Assembly (NCBI GenBank): GCA_030765525.1
Contig: JAVCCK010000038.1
Coordinates: forward strand, 186,001-250,000
From: Candidatus Lernaella stagnicola
GTDB lineage: Bacteria > Lernaellota > Lernaellaia > Lernaellales > Lernaellaceae
DNA length: 64,000 nucleotides
Reading direction: 5' to 3'
In this document: positions 17,643 through 26,279 of the stretch, piece by piece
Layout: each line of letters begins with the position of its first letter
Numbering within the stretch: the stretch's first letter is position 1
Notes under the pieces: generated by a model
Databases searched by the model: none
Told to the model about the DNA's origin: nothing
The model's input: the letters and a program-made list of their open reading frames with translations, nothing else
Made by a program: the position numbers and the translations under genes

Positions 17643-18920
17643 ATGCTTCTGCAGTTGTATCGCCGCGCTACCAGCATCGTCATCGAGAATTTCGAATTCT
17701 ACAAAATCACTGAAGATCTGGCCAAGGACGGGTTCGCCGGCGCGTTGGCTGCCCTGCGCGAAAAAGCCGCGGCCGCCTTCGGTGTGCCGTTGTCGGCGGT
17801 AGCGCCGCAAAAGGGAAGCCTCACCGGCGACCTGTTTTTCCTAGACGACGACAAACTGCTCTACCTCAAGTGCCGGCGACAACCCGGCCAAAAGAAAACC
17901 GACGATCCCTTCGACGACCCCGGCGCCCTGGACCCCGAGGTGAATTTCGAAGCCGGCATGATCGCCCCCGTCGGCTCGGATTCCGATGAACTCGAGCGCT
18001 TGTGCTCGAGCATCTCGACCATTCTCGAAGTCGAATTCAACGCCGAAGAAGTCGCCTGGACTGAACCCGGCATCGGCGCCGAAGGACTCGGGGAAATTGG
18101 TCAACCCGCCGTCATCGAAGATACACACCTCGAATTGGCCGCGATTTTGCGCGAAGCGAAAATCGCGCCCTTCCTCGATGCCCTTAAAACGGATAAAGGC
18201 GAAATCATCCTCGATGAATGGCTCGCCGACCGCGACGACGCCGATGAAGTCGAGTACTTCATCGACAAGCTTTTTGAAGCCGACTTCTTCGACGAAGATG
18301 TGATCGTCTACAGCATGCTGACCGGCAAACCCCTGATTCGCGCCAAGGATCGCGCCGGCTTGGAAGCGCTGAAATCCGCCGGCGTCCGCGATGTCAACGG
18401 CGACGAACTCGACCTGGAAAACGTGCGCCGCATGCTGATACTACCCAAGGAAAAACGCGAGTTCATTCGCAAAAGCTGGGTCAGCCGCGTCATCCTCGTC
18501 GACCTCCTGCGAAAAATGGGCGTGCCCCGGCACAACATCATCGATATCGAAGGGCCCGCCGGAACGGCCGTGATCGCCGCGACCTTCGACGGCACACCGT
18601 TGGTGTTTGTGTTGGCCGATGACGAAGTGAAACCGGAAGACTTCGCCGATTTGGCCGACGATTTGGGAAAGCTCGGAGAACCCACGGTGGTGGTCGTAAC
18701 GGGAAAAAAAGTCGACACCGATGCCGCGCGCGCCGCGGGAGCCGAAGAGTGCCTCGTGCTGGCCGGAGTCGACGAGTTCAACACCACATTGCTGGAACAA
18801 TTGGCCGCCAGTCGCAAAGGCGCCGTCGCCGAAATCATCGCCGATTACGACAACATGTTTGCCATCAACTTTTCAGAGATGGCCATGCGTCGTTTCCAAG
18901 ACCCGGCCGAAGAGGCGTAG
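17643..18920 (+). CDS. uncharacterised acidic cytoplasmic protein
   Basis: 425 residues; family not recognised. The ATG at 17643 follows GGGAGG by 7 bases, and a strong promoter lies at 17565-17594. There is no signal peptide or membrane segment; the protein is acidic and mixed alpha/beta. Visible segments: an N-terminal region (YRRATSIVIENFEFYKITED), a central Asp/Glu-rich part (DEWLADRDDADEVEYFIDKL), and a C-terminal beta-alpha part (EPTVVVVTGKKVDTDAARAA, then AGAEECLVLAGVDEFN). The C-terminal third has a Rossmann-like strand/helix rhythm, but no nucleotide-binding loop is obvious. The zinc-ribbon/pilin-like gene follows 53 bases downstream on the same strand. Confidence 0.8.
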   Translation: MLLQLYRRATSIVIENFEFYKITEDLAKDGFAGALAALREKAAAAFGVPLSAVAPQKGSLTGDLFFLDDDKLLYLKCRRQPGQKKTDDPFDDPGALDPEVNFEAGMIAPVGSDSDELERLCSSISTILEVEFNAEEVAWTEPGIGAEGLGEIGQPAVIEDTHLELAAILREAKIAPFLDALKTDKGEIILDEWLADRDDADEVEYFIDKLFEADFFDEDVIVYSMLTGKPLIRAKDRAGLEALKSAGVRDVNGDELDLENVRRMLILPKEKREFIRKSWVSRVILVDLLRKMGVPRHNIIDIEGPAGTAVIAATFDGTPLVFVLADDEVKPEDFADLADDLGKLGEPTVVVVTGKKVDTDAARAAGAEECLVLAGVDEFNTTLLEQLAASRKGAVAEIIADYDNMFAINFSEMAMRRFQDPAEEA

Positions 18921-18973
18921 CCTATGTAGAAGCGACCCGCGCGCCAAATGCGTGACGAGAGTAGGAGCGAATC

Positions 18974-19555
18974 GTGAAACTGGCTTCGTGCCCGCATTGC
19001 GCGGGCCATATCGACTTGAAAGGGCTGAAGCCGGGATTGACCGTGCAATGCCCGCATTGCAAAGGGCTCTTTACCGTGCCGCTGGAACCGGCGGCGGCGG
19101 AGCCCGCGGCCACGTTTCGACCCCCGCCGCAGGCCGGAGGTTTGCAACCGCCCCCGGGCGGCGTGCCCCCTCACATGGTCCAACAACCCAGGCCGCAAGG
19201 GCTCAGTTCCGCGAGCACGGTCGGCATCATTGTTGCGATCGTCTTTGCGGTAATTTTTGTCGTCGGCATTCTGGCGTTGATCGCCATCCCGAACTTCATA
19301 CACCTGCGCTCCAAAGCCTACGACGCCTCGGCGCAAAGCGCCGGCCGCAACGCCAAGTCAGCTGAAGAGATCTACTACCTCTCGGCGAAGCCGTCGACAT
19401 ATACCGATAGCCTCGATTCACTACTTGTTTTCGATTCGACGTTACTCGACGACCCAGACGTGACATTCGAATTCGGTTCGTGCAATTCTGAAGGTTACAC
19501 GTTCACGACCGTGCATGCCAAAGGATCAGGTGAGGAATTTCCCTTCATACATTAA
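18974..19555 (+). CDS. zinc-ribbon protein with type IV pilin-like membrane helix
   Basis: 193 residues in four parts: an N-terminal zinc ribbon (CPHC at 6-9 and CPHC at 26-29); a Pro/Gly-rich linker (~36-75); a long hydrophobic helix ending in IAIPNFIHLRSKAYDASA; and a small C-terminal domain with two short Tyr-rich stretches. The helix and the residues after it strongly resemble the N-terminal alpha1 of type IV pilins and type II pseudopilins (AIPNF...KA..A...RN.K), but the prepilin peptidase site is absent because the zinc ribbon and linker precede it. It probably sits with the ribbon in the cytoplasm and the pilin-like part outside. GTG start at 18974 after AGGAG. No pilus genes are nearby. 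Confidence 0.78.
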   Translation: MKLASCPHCAGHIDLKGLKPGLTVQCPHCKGLFTVPLEPAAAEPAATFRPPPQAGGLQPPPGGVPPHMVQQPRPQGLSSASTVGIIVAIVFAVIFVVGILALIAIPNFIHLRSKAYDASAQSAGRNAKSAEEIYYLSAKPSTYTDSLDSLLVFDSTLLDDPDVTFEFGSCNSEGYTFTTVHAKGSGEEFPFIH

Positions 19556-19562
19556 TCCGGCG

Positions 19563-21251
19563 TTACCGCAGGTCGAGTTCGAAAGGTAAACCGGCGTACG
19601 GACCCGCGGCCATTTCCCGCCAGATTTCGATACGGTTAAGCGGCGACGGCAGTTCCACGCGCGCCTCGCCCATCGAAAGCAGCATACGCCACGGTCCCGG
19701 CACCACCGGCAATTCCCACAACCGAACCGGCTCGCCCTCGACGCCGCCCGCCAGGTCTTTTGCCTTTTGCAGCGCGTCGCCCAGCCCGCCCAGATCGTCG
19801 ATCAGGCCGCCGGCCAAGGCTTCGCTGCCGGTCCACACCCGGCCCTCGGCCACGGCGTTGATCTTACGCTTGGACATGCCCCGGCCTTCGGCCACGGTAC
19901 CCTTGAACGATTCGTAGCTGGATTTGATGATCTCGGTCATGCGCTTTCTTTCAATCTCCGAAAAACGGCTCATGCCGGAAAACACGCCGGCCGCGTCGCC
20001 GCGACGGTGCGACTCCACGTTGATCCCGAGCTTCGCCAGCAACCCCGAAATCGCGAACTTCCCCGCCACTACGCCGATGGACCCGGTCAGCGTGCCGCGC
20101 TCGGCCAGAATCATTTTGCCCGGCACGGCGATCATGTATCCACCGGACGCGGCCACGTCGCCCATGCTGACCACCAGTGGCTTGGCCGCCGCCAAAAGCT
20201 GCAATTCGCGGCGCATTAAATCCGAACCGCCTGCCACGCCGCCGGGACTCGACACCCGCAGCACGACCGCTTTAACCGCGCTGTTGCGCCGTATCTTGCG
20301 GAACAGCCGCACATAACCGCCCGCGCCGGGCATGCCGCGCCCCGCGTCTCCCCGGCCGTCGCGAATGGCGCCGGTCACGTGCACGAGCGCCACGACCGGC
20401 GCGCCGATCATCCGGGCGCGACGACGTTGGTGGCGCTGCACGAAACGTCCGTAGCGTCGGCCCTGCACGATTTTTTTCTCGTGGCCGGCATCCATCGAGT
20501 CCAGCAATTCGTCGCGGTAGAGCAACTCGTCCACCAAACCCGCCTGCCGCGCCCGCTCCGCCGAATAGGGGCCGCCATCCACGAGCTTGGCCACCGCGGC
20601 TTTTTTCTTGCCGAGCGCTTCGCCCAGGTCATCGAGCAACTGCCCGTAGAGTTCGTCGAGCAATCCTTCGGTCATTTCCGACGCCGCGCGGCTCGCGCTT
20701 TTGCGCATGAAGGTTTCGGCCATGTTCTTGTACTTGCCGGCCACGAGGAGTTCCGGTTCGACGTCGGCCTTGTCCAGCAAACCGCGCAAGTAGGTTAGTT
20801 CCATGTTGAAGCCCGTCAGGGCGAGCATTGCCGAGGGCGCCATCACGCGCCGCGAACAACGCGCCGCCAACAGGTATTCGCGTGTGCCGATCATGCTTTC
20901 GATATTGGCTACGATTTCCTTGCCCGCGGCTCGCAGGCGATCCAGAGCCCGCCCCAATTCCTGGATGCGCGCCAGGCCGGTCGCCATGGGACCGAACGAG
21001 AGGATGACGCGGCGAACGCGGTCGTCGCCCGCGAGATGATTGAGCAAATCCAATAAATCGCGATGCGACATGGAGCGCGGGCGCATCAATTGGAGCGGCG
21101 ATTGCGCCGCCCAACGCTCGGGAAAAGCGCCGCTCAACTCAATTTCCACCGTGTCATAACGAGCGCGCCGCCACGTGAACTCGGCCAATCCCCACGTCGT
21201 GGCCGACCAGGCACGCCGCAAACTACCGAAAAAGCCGCTTAGTAAACCCAC
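19563..21251 (-). CDS. signal peptide peptidase SppA-type S49 serine protease
   Basis: About 562 residues, the length of the long (67K) SppA form with two S49 domains. The C-terminal domain holds the nucleophile motif GDVAASGGYMIA, and the N-terminal domain holds the likely general base Lys in AGKYKNMAE. GTLTGSIGVVAGK is another S49 signature. E. coli SppA is a membrane-anchored tetramer that degrades released signal peptides; no long membrane helix is evident here, only a short amphipathic N-terminus. GTG at 21251 is chosen because a G-run lies 5 bases before it; an in-frame GTG at 21257 abuts the run. Divergent from the acyltransferase gene. Confidence 0.87.
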   Translation of the reverse strand: MGLLSGFFGSLRRAWSATTWGLAEFTWRRARYDTVEIELSGAFPERWAAQSPLQLMRPRSMSHRDLLDLLNHLAGDDRVRRVILSFGPMATGLARIQELGRALDRLRAAGKEIVANIESMIGTREYLLAARCSRRVMAPSAMLALTGFNMELTYLRGLLDKADVEPELLVAGKYKNMAETFMRKSASRAASEMTEGLLDELYGQLLDDLGEALGKKKAAVAKLVDGGPYSAERARQAGLVDELLYRDELLDSMDAGHEKKIVQGRRYGRFVQRHQRRRARMIGAPVVALVHVTGAIRDGRGDAGRGMPGAGGYVRLFRKIRRNSAVKAVVLRVSSPGGVAGGSDLMRRELQLLAAAKPLVVSMGDVAASGGYMIAVPGKMILAERGTLTGSIGVVAGKFAISGLLAKLGINVESHRRGDAAGVFSGMSRFSEIERKRMTEIIKSSYESFKGTVAEGRGMSKRKINAVAEGRVWTGSEALAGGLIDDLGGLGDALQKAKDLAGGVEGEPVRLWELPVVPGPWRMLLSMGEARVELPSPLNRIEIWREMAAGPYAGLPFELDLR

Positions 21252-21337
21252 GTTCACCCCCCTTGAGCATCTCGATGAATCAATGTGCCTGATGGCGTCG
21301 CTTGACGCAAGTTACGGCGCACTTCTATCCTGCTGCC

Positions 21338-22093
21338 ATGTCTCCGAAAAACAAATACCGGCTCACGTGGCTGGATAAGGTAGTGCTGACCGTCGCGCCG
21401 CCGGTCGTGGCTTTCCTCCTGCGCTTATGGAATGCCAGTTGCCACGTTGTGCATCGCGAACACGAAGAGCGCGAACTCGCGGCGTTGAAACAGTACGGCG
21501 GTTGCATCTACCCCACGTGGCATCAGCGCATGTGGTGGTTCTTTCAAGACTTCGGCGCGCGACACGTCACGATGATGGTCAGCCGCAGCAAAGCGGGCGA
21601 GTACGCCAACGCCTTGGGCCTCAAGCTCGGCTTCTATTCCGTGCGCGGCAGCGGCACCCGCGACGGTAGCGCCGCCATGCGCGAATTGATCGACCTGCTC
21701 AATCGCCGCGAAGGCCACAAAGCCGGCATGATGGCCGACGGATCCAAAGGCCCCGCGCGGGAACTCAAAATGGGCACCATCAAAATCGCCCGCGAGACCG
21801 GCCTGCCGATCATCCCCATGATGTGCGGCGCCAAGCGACGCATCGTGTTCAAATCGTGGGATCGCTATTTCCTTCCCGTGCCCTTTACCAAAATCGTTGT
21901 GCTGCACGGGGAGCCCGTTTTCGTGCCGCCGGACGCCGACGAGCAACAAATGGAAGACCTGCGGCGACACGTGACCGCCGTCATGAACGAAATGGCCGAC
22001 CGCTGCGATGCCTGGTGGGGCGGCGACCCGGTCGGCAAGCCGGGCTTCGACCTGCCCCCCGCCAAAGGGGGCGACCATGAACCAAAAAACTGA
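21338..22093 (+). CDS. DUF374-type lysophospholipid acyltransferase family protein
   Basis: About 251 residues related to the DUF374 branch of the LPLAT acyltransferases, which transfer an acyl chain to a lipid at the inner membrane. The HX4D-like region is TWHQRMWWFF, followed by MMADGSKGPAREL and GLPIIPMMCGAK, typical of DUF374. One N-terminal hydrophobic segment (~13-30). The ATG at 21338 lacks a clear Shine-Dalgarno. Its last 17 bases overlap prmA, so acyltransferase-prmA-rsmE probably form one operon. Confidence 0.82.
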   Translation: MSPKNKYRLTWLDKVVLTVAPPVVAFLLRLWNASCHVVHREHEERELAALKQYGGCIYPTWHQRMWWFFQDFGARHVTMMVSRSKAGEYANALGLKLGFYSVRGSGTRDGSAAMRELIDLLNRREGHKAGMMADGSKGPARELKMGTIKIARETGLPIIPMMCGAKRRIVFKSWDRYFLPVPFTKIVVLHGEPVFVPPDADEQQMEDLRRHVTAVMNEMADRCDAWWGGDPVGKPGFDLPPAKGGDHEPKN

Positions 22094-22964
22094 GGCCGTT
22101 TTATACCGCTTGATCATCGACGTACCGGCGGAGTTTTCCGACTGGGTGGCCGCCGAACTGTTTGAAGTCGGCCTGCGCGGTCTGGAAGAGCAGGACACCG
22201 CCACGGGCAAGCGGTTGATTGTCTACGGCGATGAACGCCGACAAATCGATGTCTACGCCGCGCAAACCGAACGCATCGTAAACGAGATGGCAGAATTCGA
22301 ACCGGCGATCCGCACGACAACCATCACCATCGACGAACAACAAAACGCCGATTGGGCCACCGCTTGGATGAAGCATTTCAAGCAGACGCCGCTCACGCCC
22401 ACCCTGGTCGTGCAGCCTTCGTGGGAAGATCTGCCCGCCCCGCCCGGTAAACGGCGCCTGATTATCGAACCCAAGATGGCCTTCGGCTTCGGCACCCACG
22501 CCACCACCCAACTGGCCGCCCGCAGCGTCGAGCGATACGTGCGCGAGCACCCCGGCATCGACATGCTGGATGTAGGTACCGGCACCGGGCTGCTTTCGTT
22601 AGTGGCCGTCACTGTCGGCGCCCACTCGACGCTGGGCATCGACATCGACCAGGTTGCCATCGACTGCGCCCGCGATAACGCCGTGCTCAACAAGCTGGAA
22701 GACCGCTGTTCGTTCGCCCGCGAGGGCATCGAAAAAATCGTTGGGCCGTATGCGTTCGTGGTGGCCAACATCACCACCCCCACGATTGTGGAGATGCTCG
22801 ACGAACTCGAACGCCTCACCGCGCCCGGCGGGCGATTGGCCCTAACCGGCATTTTGGCCGCCGGCAAATCCGACGCGCTGCTACCCTTTTTGGATCGCGG
22901 CTTCGACCTAGTCGGGGAGGAAGAACAAGACGAATGGACGCTGCTGGAACTCACGCGCCGCTAA
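22077..22964 (+). CDS. prmA: ribosomal protein L11 methyltransferase PrmA
   Basis: 295 residues. PrmA trimethylates ribosomal protein L11 using SAM. The N-terminal substrate-recognition domain is followed by the SAM fold: motif I LDVGTGTGLLSLVAV, then FGFGTHATT, characteristic of PrmA, and the ANITTP post-motif. AAGGGGG precedes the ATG at 22077, which lies inside the end of the upstream acyltransferase gene. Its end overlaps rsmE by 31 bases; prmA and rsmE are common neighbours in bacteria. Confidence 0.9.
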   Translation: MNQKTEAVLYRLIIDVPAEFSDWVAAELFEVGLRGLEEQDTATGKRLIVYGDERRQIDVYAAQTERIVNEMAEFEPAIRTTTITIDEQQNADWATAWMKHFKQTPLTPTLVVQPSWEDLPAPPGKRRLIIEPKMAFGFGTHATTQLAARSVERYVREHPGIDMLDVGTGTGLLSLVAVTVGAHSTLGIDIDQVAIDCARDNAVLNKLEDRCSFAREGIEKIVGPYAFVVANITTPTIVEMLDELERLTAPGGRLALTGILAAGKSDALLPFLDRGFDLVGEEEQDEWTLLELTRR

Positions 22965-23689
22965 GCCGGCACTACGCCCCGTACGCGGTCGCCGGGCCGA
23001 TGGAGCTTACCGGTGAGGCCGCCCACCACCTCGCGCACGTCTTGCGTGCCCGGCCGGGGCAACGCGTTGTGTTGTTCGACGGCCAGGGTCGTGAAGCGCC
23101 CGCCGTGATCCGCGAAGTGCAGCGTGATCGAGTGTGGTTGGAATGCGAAGACCTCGTCGTCGTCGACCGCGAATCGCCGCTGGCCGTGACGATGGCCCTG
23201 GCGCTTTCCAAAGGCGAGAAGCCGGAGTGGATTTGCCAGAAGGTCGTCGAACTGGGCGCGGCGGCGATCGTCGTTTTTGCCGCCGAGCACAGCGTGGTTC
23301 GTTGGTCGCCCGCGCAGGTGGAACGCAAGCTGGAACGACTCGCCATCACGGCGCAGGGAGCGTGCGCGCAGTGCGGTCGCAACGTGGTGCCGCCGATCGA
23401 ATATCTCGACAGTCTGGCCGCTGTGCTGGACCGCGCCGGGCCCGACGCCACCCGCTTAGCGCTGGATCCCACGGCGTCTTCGACGCTAAACGCGACACTA
23501 ACCGGTCACATTCGGCGACCGATTTGGCTCATTATTGGACCGGAAGGTGGCCTGTCGACGACTGAACAAGTGCAAATATGTGACGCCGGTTGGCAAATCG
23601 TGCGCTTTGGAACCCGAATCCTGCGCACGGAGACCGCCGCCGTCGCCGCGTTGGCCGTCGTTCAGGGGGCGTGTGGCGACCTGGCGTGA
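22934..23689 (+). CDS. rsmE: 16S rRNA (uracil(1498)-N(3))-methyltransferase RsmE
   Basis: 251 residues, SPOUT-class rRNA methyltransferase that methylates U1498 (E. coli numbering) of 16S rRNA. The N-terminal PUA-like domain (EAAHHLAHVLRARPGQRVVL) and the C-terminal trefoil-knot motifs IIGPEGGLS and LRTETAAVAAL are clear. Start at ATG 22934, 31 bases inside prmA. Expected to be a dimer in the cytoplasm. Confidence 0.92.
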   Translation: MDAAGTHAPLSRHYAPYAVAGPMELTGEAAHHLAHVLRARPGQRVVLFDGQGREAPAVIREVQRDRVWLECEDLVVVDRESPLAVTMALALSKGEKPEWICQKVVELGAAAIVVFAAEHSVVRWSPAQVERKLERLAITAQGACAQCGRNVVPPIEYLDSLAAVLDRAGPDATRLALDPTASSTLNATLTGHIRRPIWLIIGPEGGLSTTEQVQICDAGWQIVRFGTRILRTETAAVAALAVVQGACGDLA

Positions 23690-23762
23690 TCGCCGTTCGT
23701 TTGCGGCCTCGCCGGGTTTGTGATACTTCCGTCCGTGACCGAAACACGGGGGAGAGGAAGCC

Positions 23763-24311
23763 TTGGATCTGACGGCATTATTGAAGCACGAACACGGTCT
23801 TTGGGCGGTTGCGCCTTATTTGCGTGATTGGCTCTTGAGTTTTGCCGCCAGCGTTTCGGAATCCGCCCGGCAAGACTTCGATCCATTGGGCCGTGCGCTG
23901 GACGTCCTGCTGGCCGACGACTCCCAGGAAGCGGAAAAAGCCCTTGAATTACAACATGTTGTGGATCAAGTTTGGTATCAAGCGCAGTTGCACGATCCCG
24001 AGTGTTGCAAAAATGACACATTCCGCGAGTGGCTTGTCCAACGCGGCGATATGCGCACTCGCGTGCATTATGTCATTGCCGTTATCGACCACATTCAAAG
24101 TGCCTTTGTATCGTCAGTAACGACGGAAATTCAAGAACTTAGATCGCTTCGGAAAGCGCTGCTCGCCAATTGGCGCATGCTTTGCGACCTGCGGCAACTC
24201 AGCGATTCGGGCAGCCCCGAGGGATCCGCAACCGTGGCGGCGGTGGAAGACAATTTACTCATGATGTTCGAGCGTGCGACGGCGTTGATTCGGATGTACG
24301 AACAAACTTAG
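23763..24311 (+). CDS. uncharacterised helical protein
   Basis: 182 residues, family not recognised. Starts at TTG 23763 after GAGAGGAAG, 74 bases downstream of rsmE. No signal peptide or membrane segments; the composition suggests an all-helical cytoplasmic protein, with a long amphipathic stretch (VTTEIQELRSLRKALLANWR) near the C-terminus that may be a coiled coil. A Cys pair (ECC, around residue 79) is present but no metal motif. Context is translation genes (prmA, rsmE upstream; infA downstream), which hints at housekeeping use but proves nothing. Confidence 0.7.
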   Translation: MDLTALLKHEHGLWAVAPYLRDWLLSFAASVSESARQDFDPLGRALDVLLADDSQEAEKALELQHVVDQVWYQAQLHDPECCKNDTFREWLVQRGDMRTRVHYVIAVIDHIQSAFVSSVTTEIQELRSLRKALLANWRMLCDLRQLSDSGSPEGSATVAAVEDNLLMMFERATALIRMYEQT

Positions 24312-24432
24312 TTAATTCCAGTTATTTTCCTGATTTCAATTGCTATATGCCGGTTGACGCCCGCTGGAAGGCGGCGGTAGCTTAGGCTCACAAAAAGCAG
24401 ATGAAGCGCGCTTGCGCGCAGGAGGCCGAAAT

Positions 24433-24657
24433 ATGTCGGACGATACATACACCCTGGAAGCGGAGATCATCGAAGCGTTACCTAACGCGATGTTCCGCGT
24501 GAAGCTGAACGATCCTGATAAAGAGGCTATCGTTCATACGGCCGGCAAATTGCGTCGCCCGCGGCTGCGTATTTACTTAGGGGATCGCGTCGAAGTGGCT
24601 TTCTCGCCCTACGACAACGAATTAGAGAACGGACGCATCGTCAAACGGCTCGACTAA
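24433..24657 (+). CDS. infA: translation initiation factor IF-1
   Basis: 74 residues, the usual IF-1 length. The OB-fold signature is clear: EALPNAMFRVKL, AGKLRR, RIYLGDRVEV, SPYDNELENGRIVKR. IF-1 occupies the ribosomal A site during initiation. The ATG at 24433 is preceded by GGAGG at 24421-24425. It is not in a ribosomal-protein operon here. The next 261 bases hold nothing I can support. Confidence 0.93.
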   Translation: MSDDTYTLEAEIIEALPNAMFRVKLNDPDKEAIVHTAGKLRRPRLRIYLGDRVEVAFSPYDNELENGRIVKRLD

Positions 24658-24918
24658 GCATGCCACACCAAGGGGATTGATAGCTGGATTGACGCGACGA
24701 CGATGCCGCGAGATTTATTGTGCACTTTCAAGCCTATTTGGATGAATGCAAATTCCAAATGCAGCCCCGCAACCGTAGCGGTGCGTCGCCATTTTGCAGA
24801 AAATATCTTGCTTGCGTGGAATTCAGTGGCTTCAGAGTCCCTATCGAACCAGGGGACGTGAACGAGTCGTGGCCGATCGTGATTTGCCGACAAAGGGAAA
24901 AAACAGCGGGGGGCATCC

Positions 24919-25968
24919 GTGCGCGAATTTTCTGAATTTAAAGTCATCAATCATCTAGGCCGGGTGCGGGCTGTGTTGCGCGGCGAATTTCCACCGCCCA
25001 TCACCCTGGAAATCGATCCGACCAACGCGTGCAATCATTCCTGCGTGTGGTGCATCGACCGTCAGCACCGGGAAAAGAACGGCGCTGCCTCGCTGCCCCT
25101 TGAGGTCGCCAAACGAGCGGTGGCCGAAGCTCGCGAAATGGGCGCGCTGAGTCTGGTGATCAAAGGCGGCGGCGAACCCCTGGTGTATCCGCACATCGCG
25201 GAGTTGATGCGTTTTGCCAAGGGCATCGGCTTTGAGTTGGGCGTGATTACCAACGGCGAACGCATCGTCGACCATGCCGATGTGCTGCGCAAAACCTGCT
25301 CGTGGCTGCGGATTTCCTTGGACGCGGGCAGCGCCGAAACCCATCGGCAGGCCCACCGCCCGACCAACCCCGACGCCTACGAACGCGTCTGGAAGGGCAT
25401 CGATTTACTCGCGGGCGATGTGTATTGCGGCGTGATTTACATCATTCACCCGCTGACTTTTCACGAAATGGCCGTAGCGGCGCGGCGCGCCAAGGAGAGC
25501 GGCTGCCAGTACATCGGCTTCAAGCGCGTCGTGGCCGATGAGGAAATTTTCGACGCCGAAATGTACATGAGTATCGACACGAACTACCTGTTCGCCAAGC
25601 GCCATTACGAAGACGCAGACTTTCACGTCATGGGCTTTCGTATCTACAATTACTCACAGGGACCACGTGGCCGCGAATACAACCTGTGCCTGGGCCATCA
25701 CCTCGTGGGTATTCTCTGTGCCGACGGCGGCGTGTATGCCTGCTGTTCGACCCGCGGCATGAAACCCTTCTGTTTCGGCAACGTTTACGAGCAATCCTTC
25801 GCGGAGATTTGGCACGGCGAACGCCGGCGGGAAATCCTCAAACGCATCAACGATAAAAAATGCCGGCGCATTTGCGTCGGGCACACTTCATACATGCGTT
25901 ACGATCACTACAACAACCTGTTCGAGTACTTGGCCGATGAGGAAAAACCGCACGGGAATTTCCTCTAA
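24919..25968 (+). CDS. radical SAM/SPASM-like protein
   Basis: 349 residues. The canonical radical SAM motif CNHSCVWC gives Cys38, Cys42 and Cys45, followed by KGGGEPL (SAM-contacting GGE). The C-terminal region has extra cysteines (CLGHH, CADGGVYACC, CRRICVGH) that look like an auxiliary iron-sulfur-binding SPASM/twitch domain. Starts at GTG 24919. SPASM enzymes modify peptides, proteins or sugars; no substrate peptide is recognisable next door. Unlike the three enzymes at 1-6561, it lacks a B12-binding domain. Confidence 0.85.
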   Translation: MREFSEFKVINHLGRVRAVLRGEFPPPITLEIDPTNACNHSCVWCIDRQHREKNGAASLPLEVAKRAVAEAREMGALSLVIKGGGEPLVYPHIAELMRFAKGIGFELGVITNGERIVDHADVLRKTCSWLRISLDAGSAETHRQAHRPTNPDAYERVWKGIDLLAGDVYCGVIYIIHPLTFHEMAVAARRAKESGCQYIGFKRVVADEEIFDAEMYMSIDTNYLFAKRHYEDADFHVMGFRIYNYSQGPRGREYNLCLGHHLVGILCADGGVYACCSTRGMKPFCFGNVYEQSFAEIWHGERRREILKRINDKKCRRICVGHTSYMRYDHYNNLFEYLADEEKPHGNFL

Positions 25969-26063
25969 GCCCGCCTTTCCCACGCGATGCGCGAAATTTC
26001 TTTGTAGAATATCGCCTAACATGCAATAATTGATATCCAATTACGTTCTGAAAGGCATCGAAC

Positions 26064-26279
26064 GTGTCTCACCCGGTAGGTGAAAGACCAGCGGTCGGCT
26101 TTGACGGCGGTCATCTCCACAATTCATTTCGCCCGGCGGAAGACAAGGCTTTTCGATCTTTTTTCTATGGCGAATATGCCGGGGGCATCAACGCCGTGGA
26201 TCTCGCAAACCTACGTAACAAGCTCGTGGAAACCGGTACTACCGATTTCGTCGAGGTTGTTAAGGGAGCAGCGAAATGA
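26064..26279 (+). CDS. small hypothetical protein, translationally coupled
   Basis: 71-residue frame starting at GTG 26064 with GAAAGG about 9 bases upstream. Its TGA overlaps the ATG of the following lipoprotein gene by four bases (ATGA). The product is soluble and mixed in composition (AVDLANLRNKLVETGTTDFV near the C-terminus) and matches no family I know. A weak promoter (TTGTAG, 17 bases, AATAAT, 26002-26030) lies just upstream. The coupling and ribosome-binding site support it, but the length leaves doubt. Confidence 0.5.
   Translation: MSHPVGERPAVGFDGGHLHNSFRPAEDKAFRSFFYGEYAGGINAVDLANLRNKLVETGTTDFVEVVKGAAK

Noticed and set aside
24720-24935. Small plus-strand frame between infA and the radical SAM gene
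   Set aside because: No ribosome-binding site, overlaps the next gene's start in another frame, and the product has no protein-like features.
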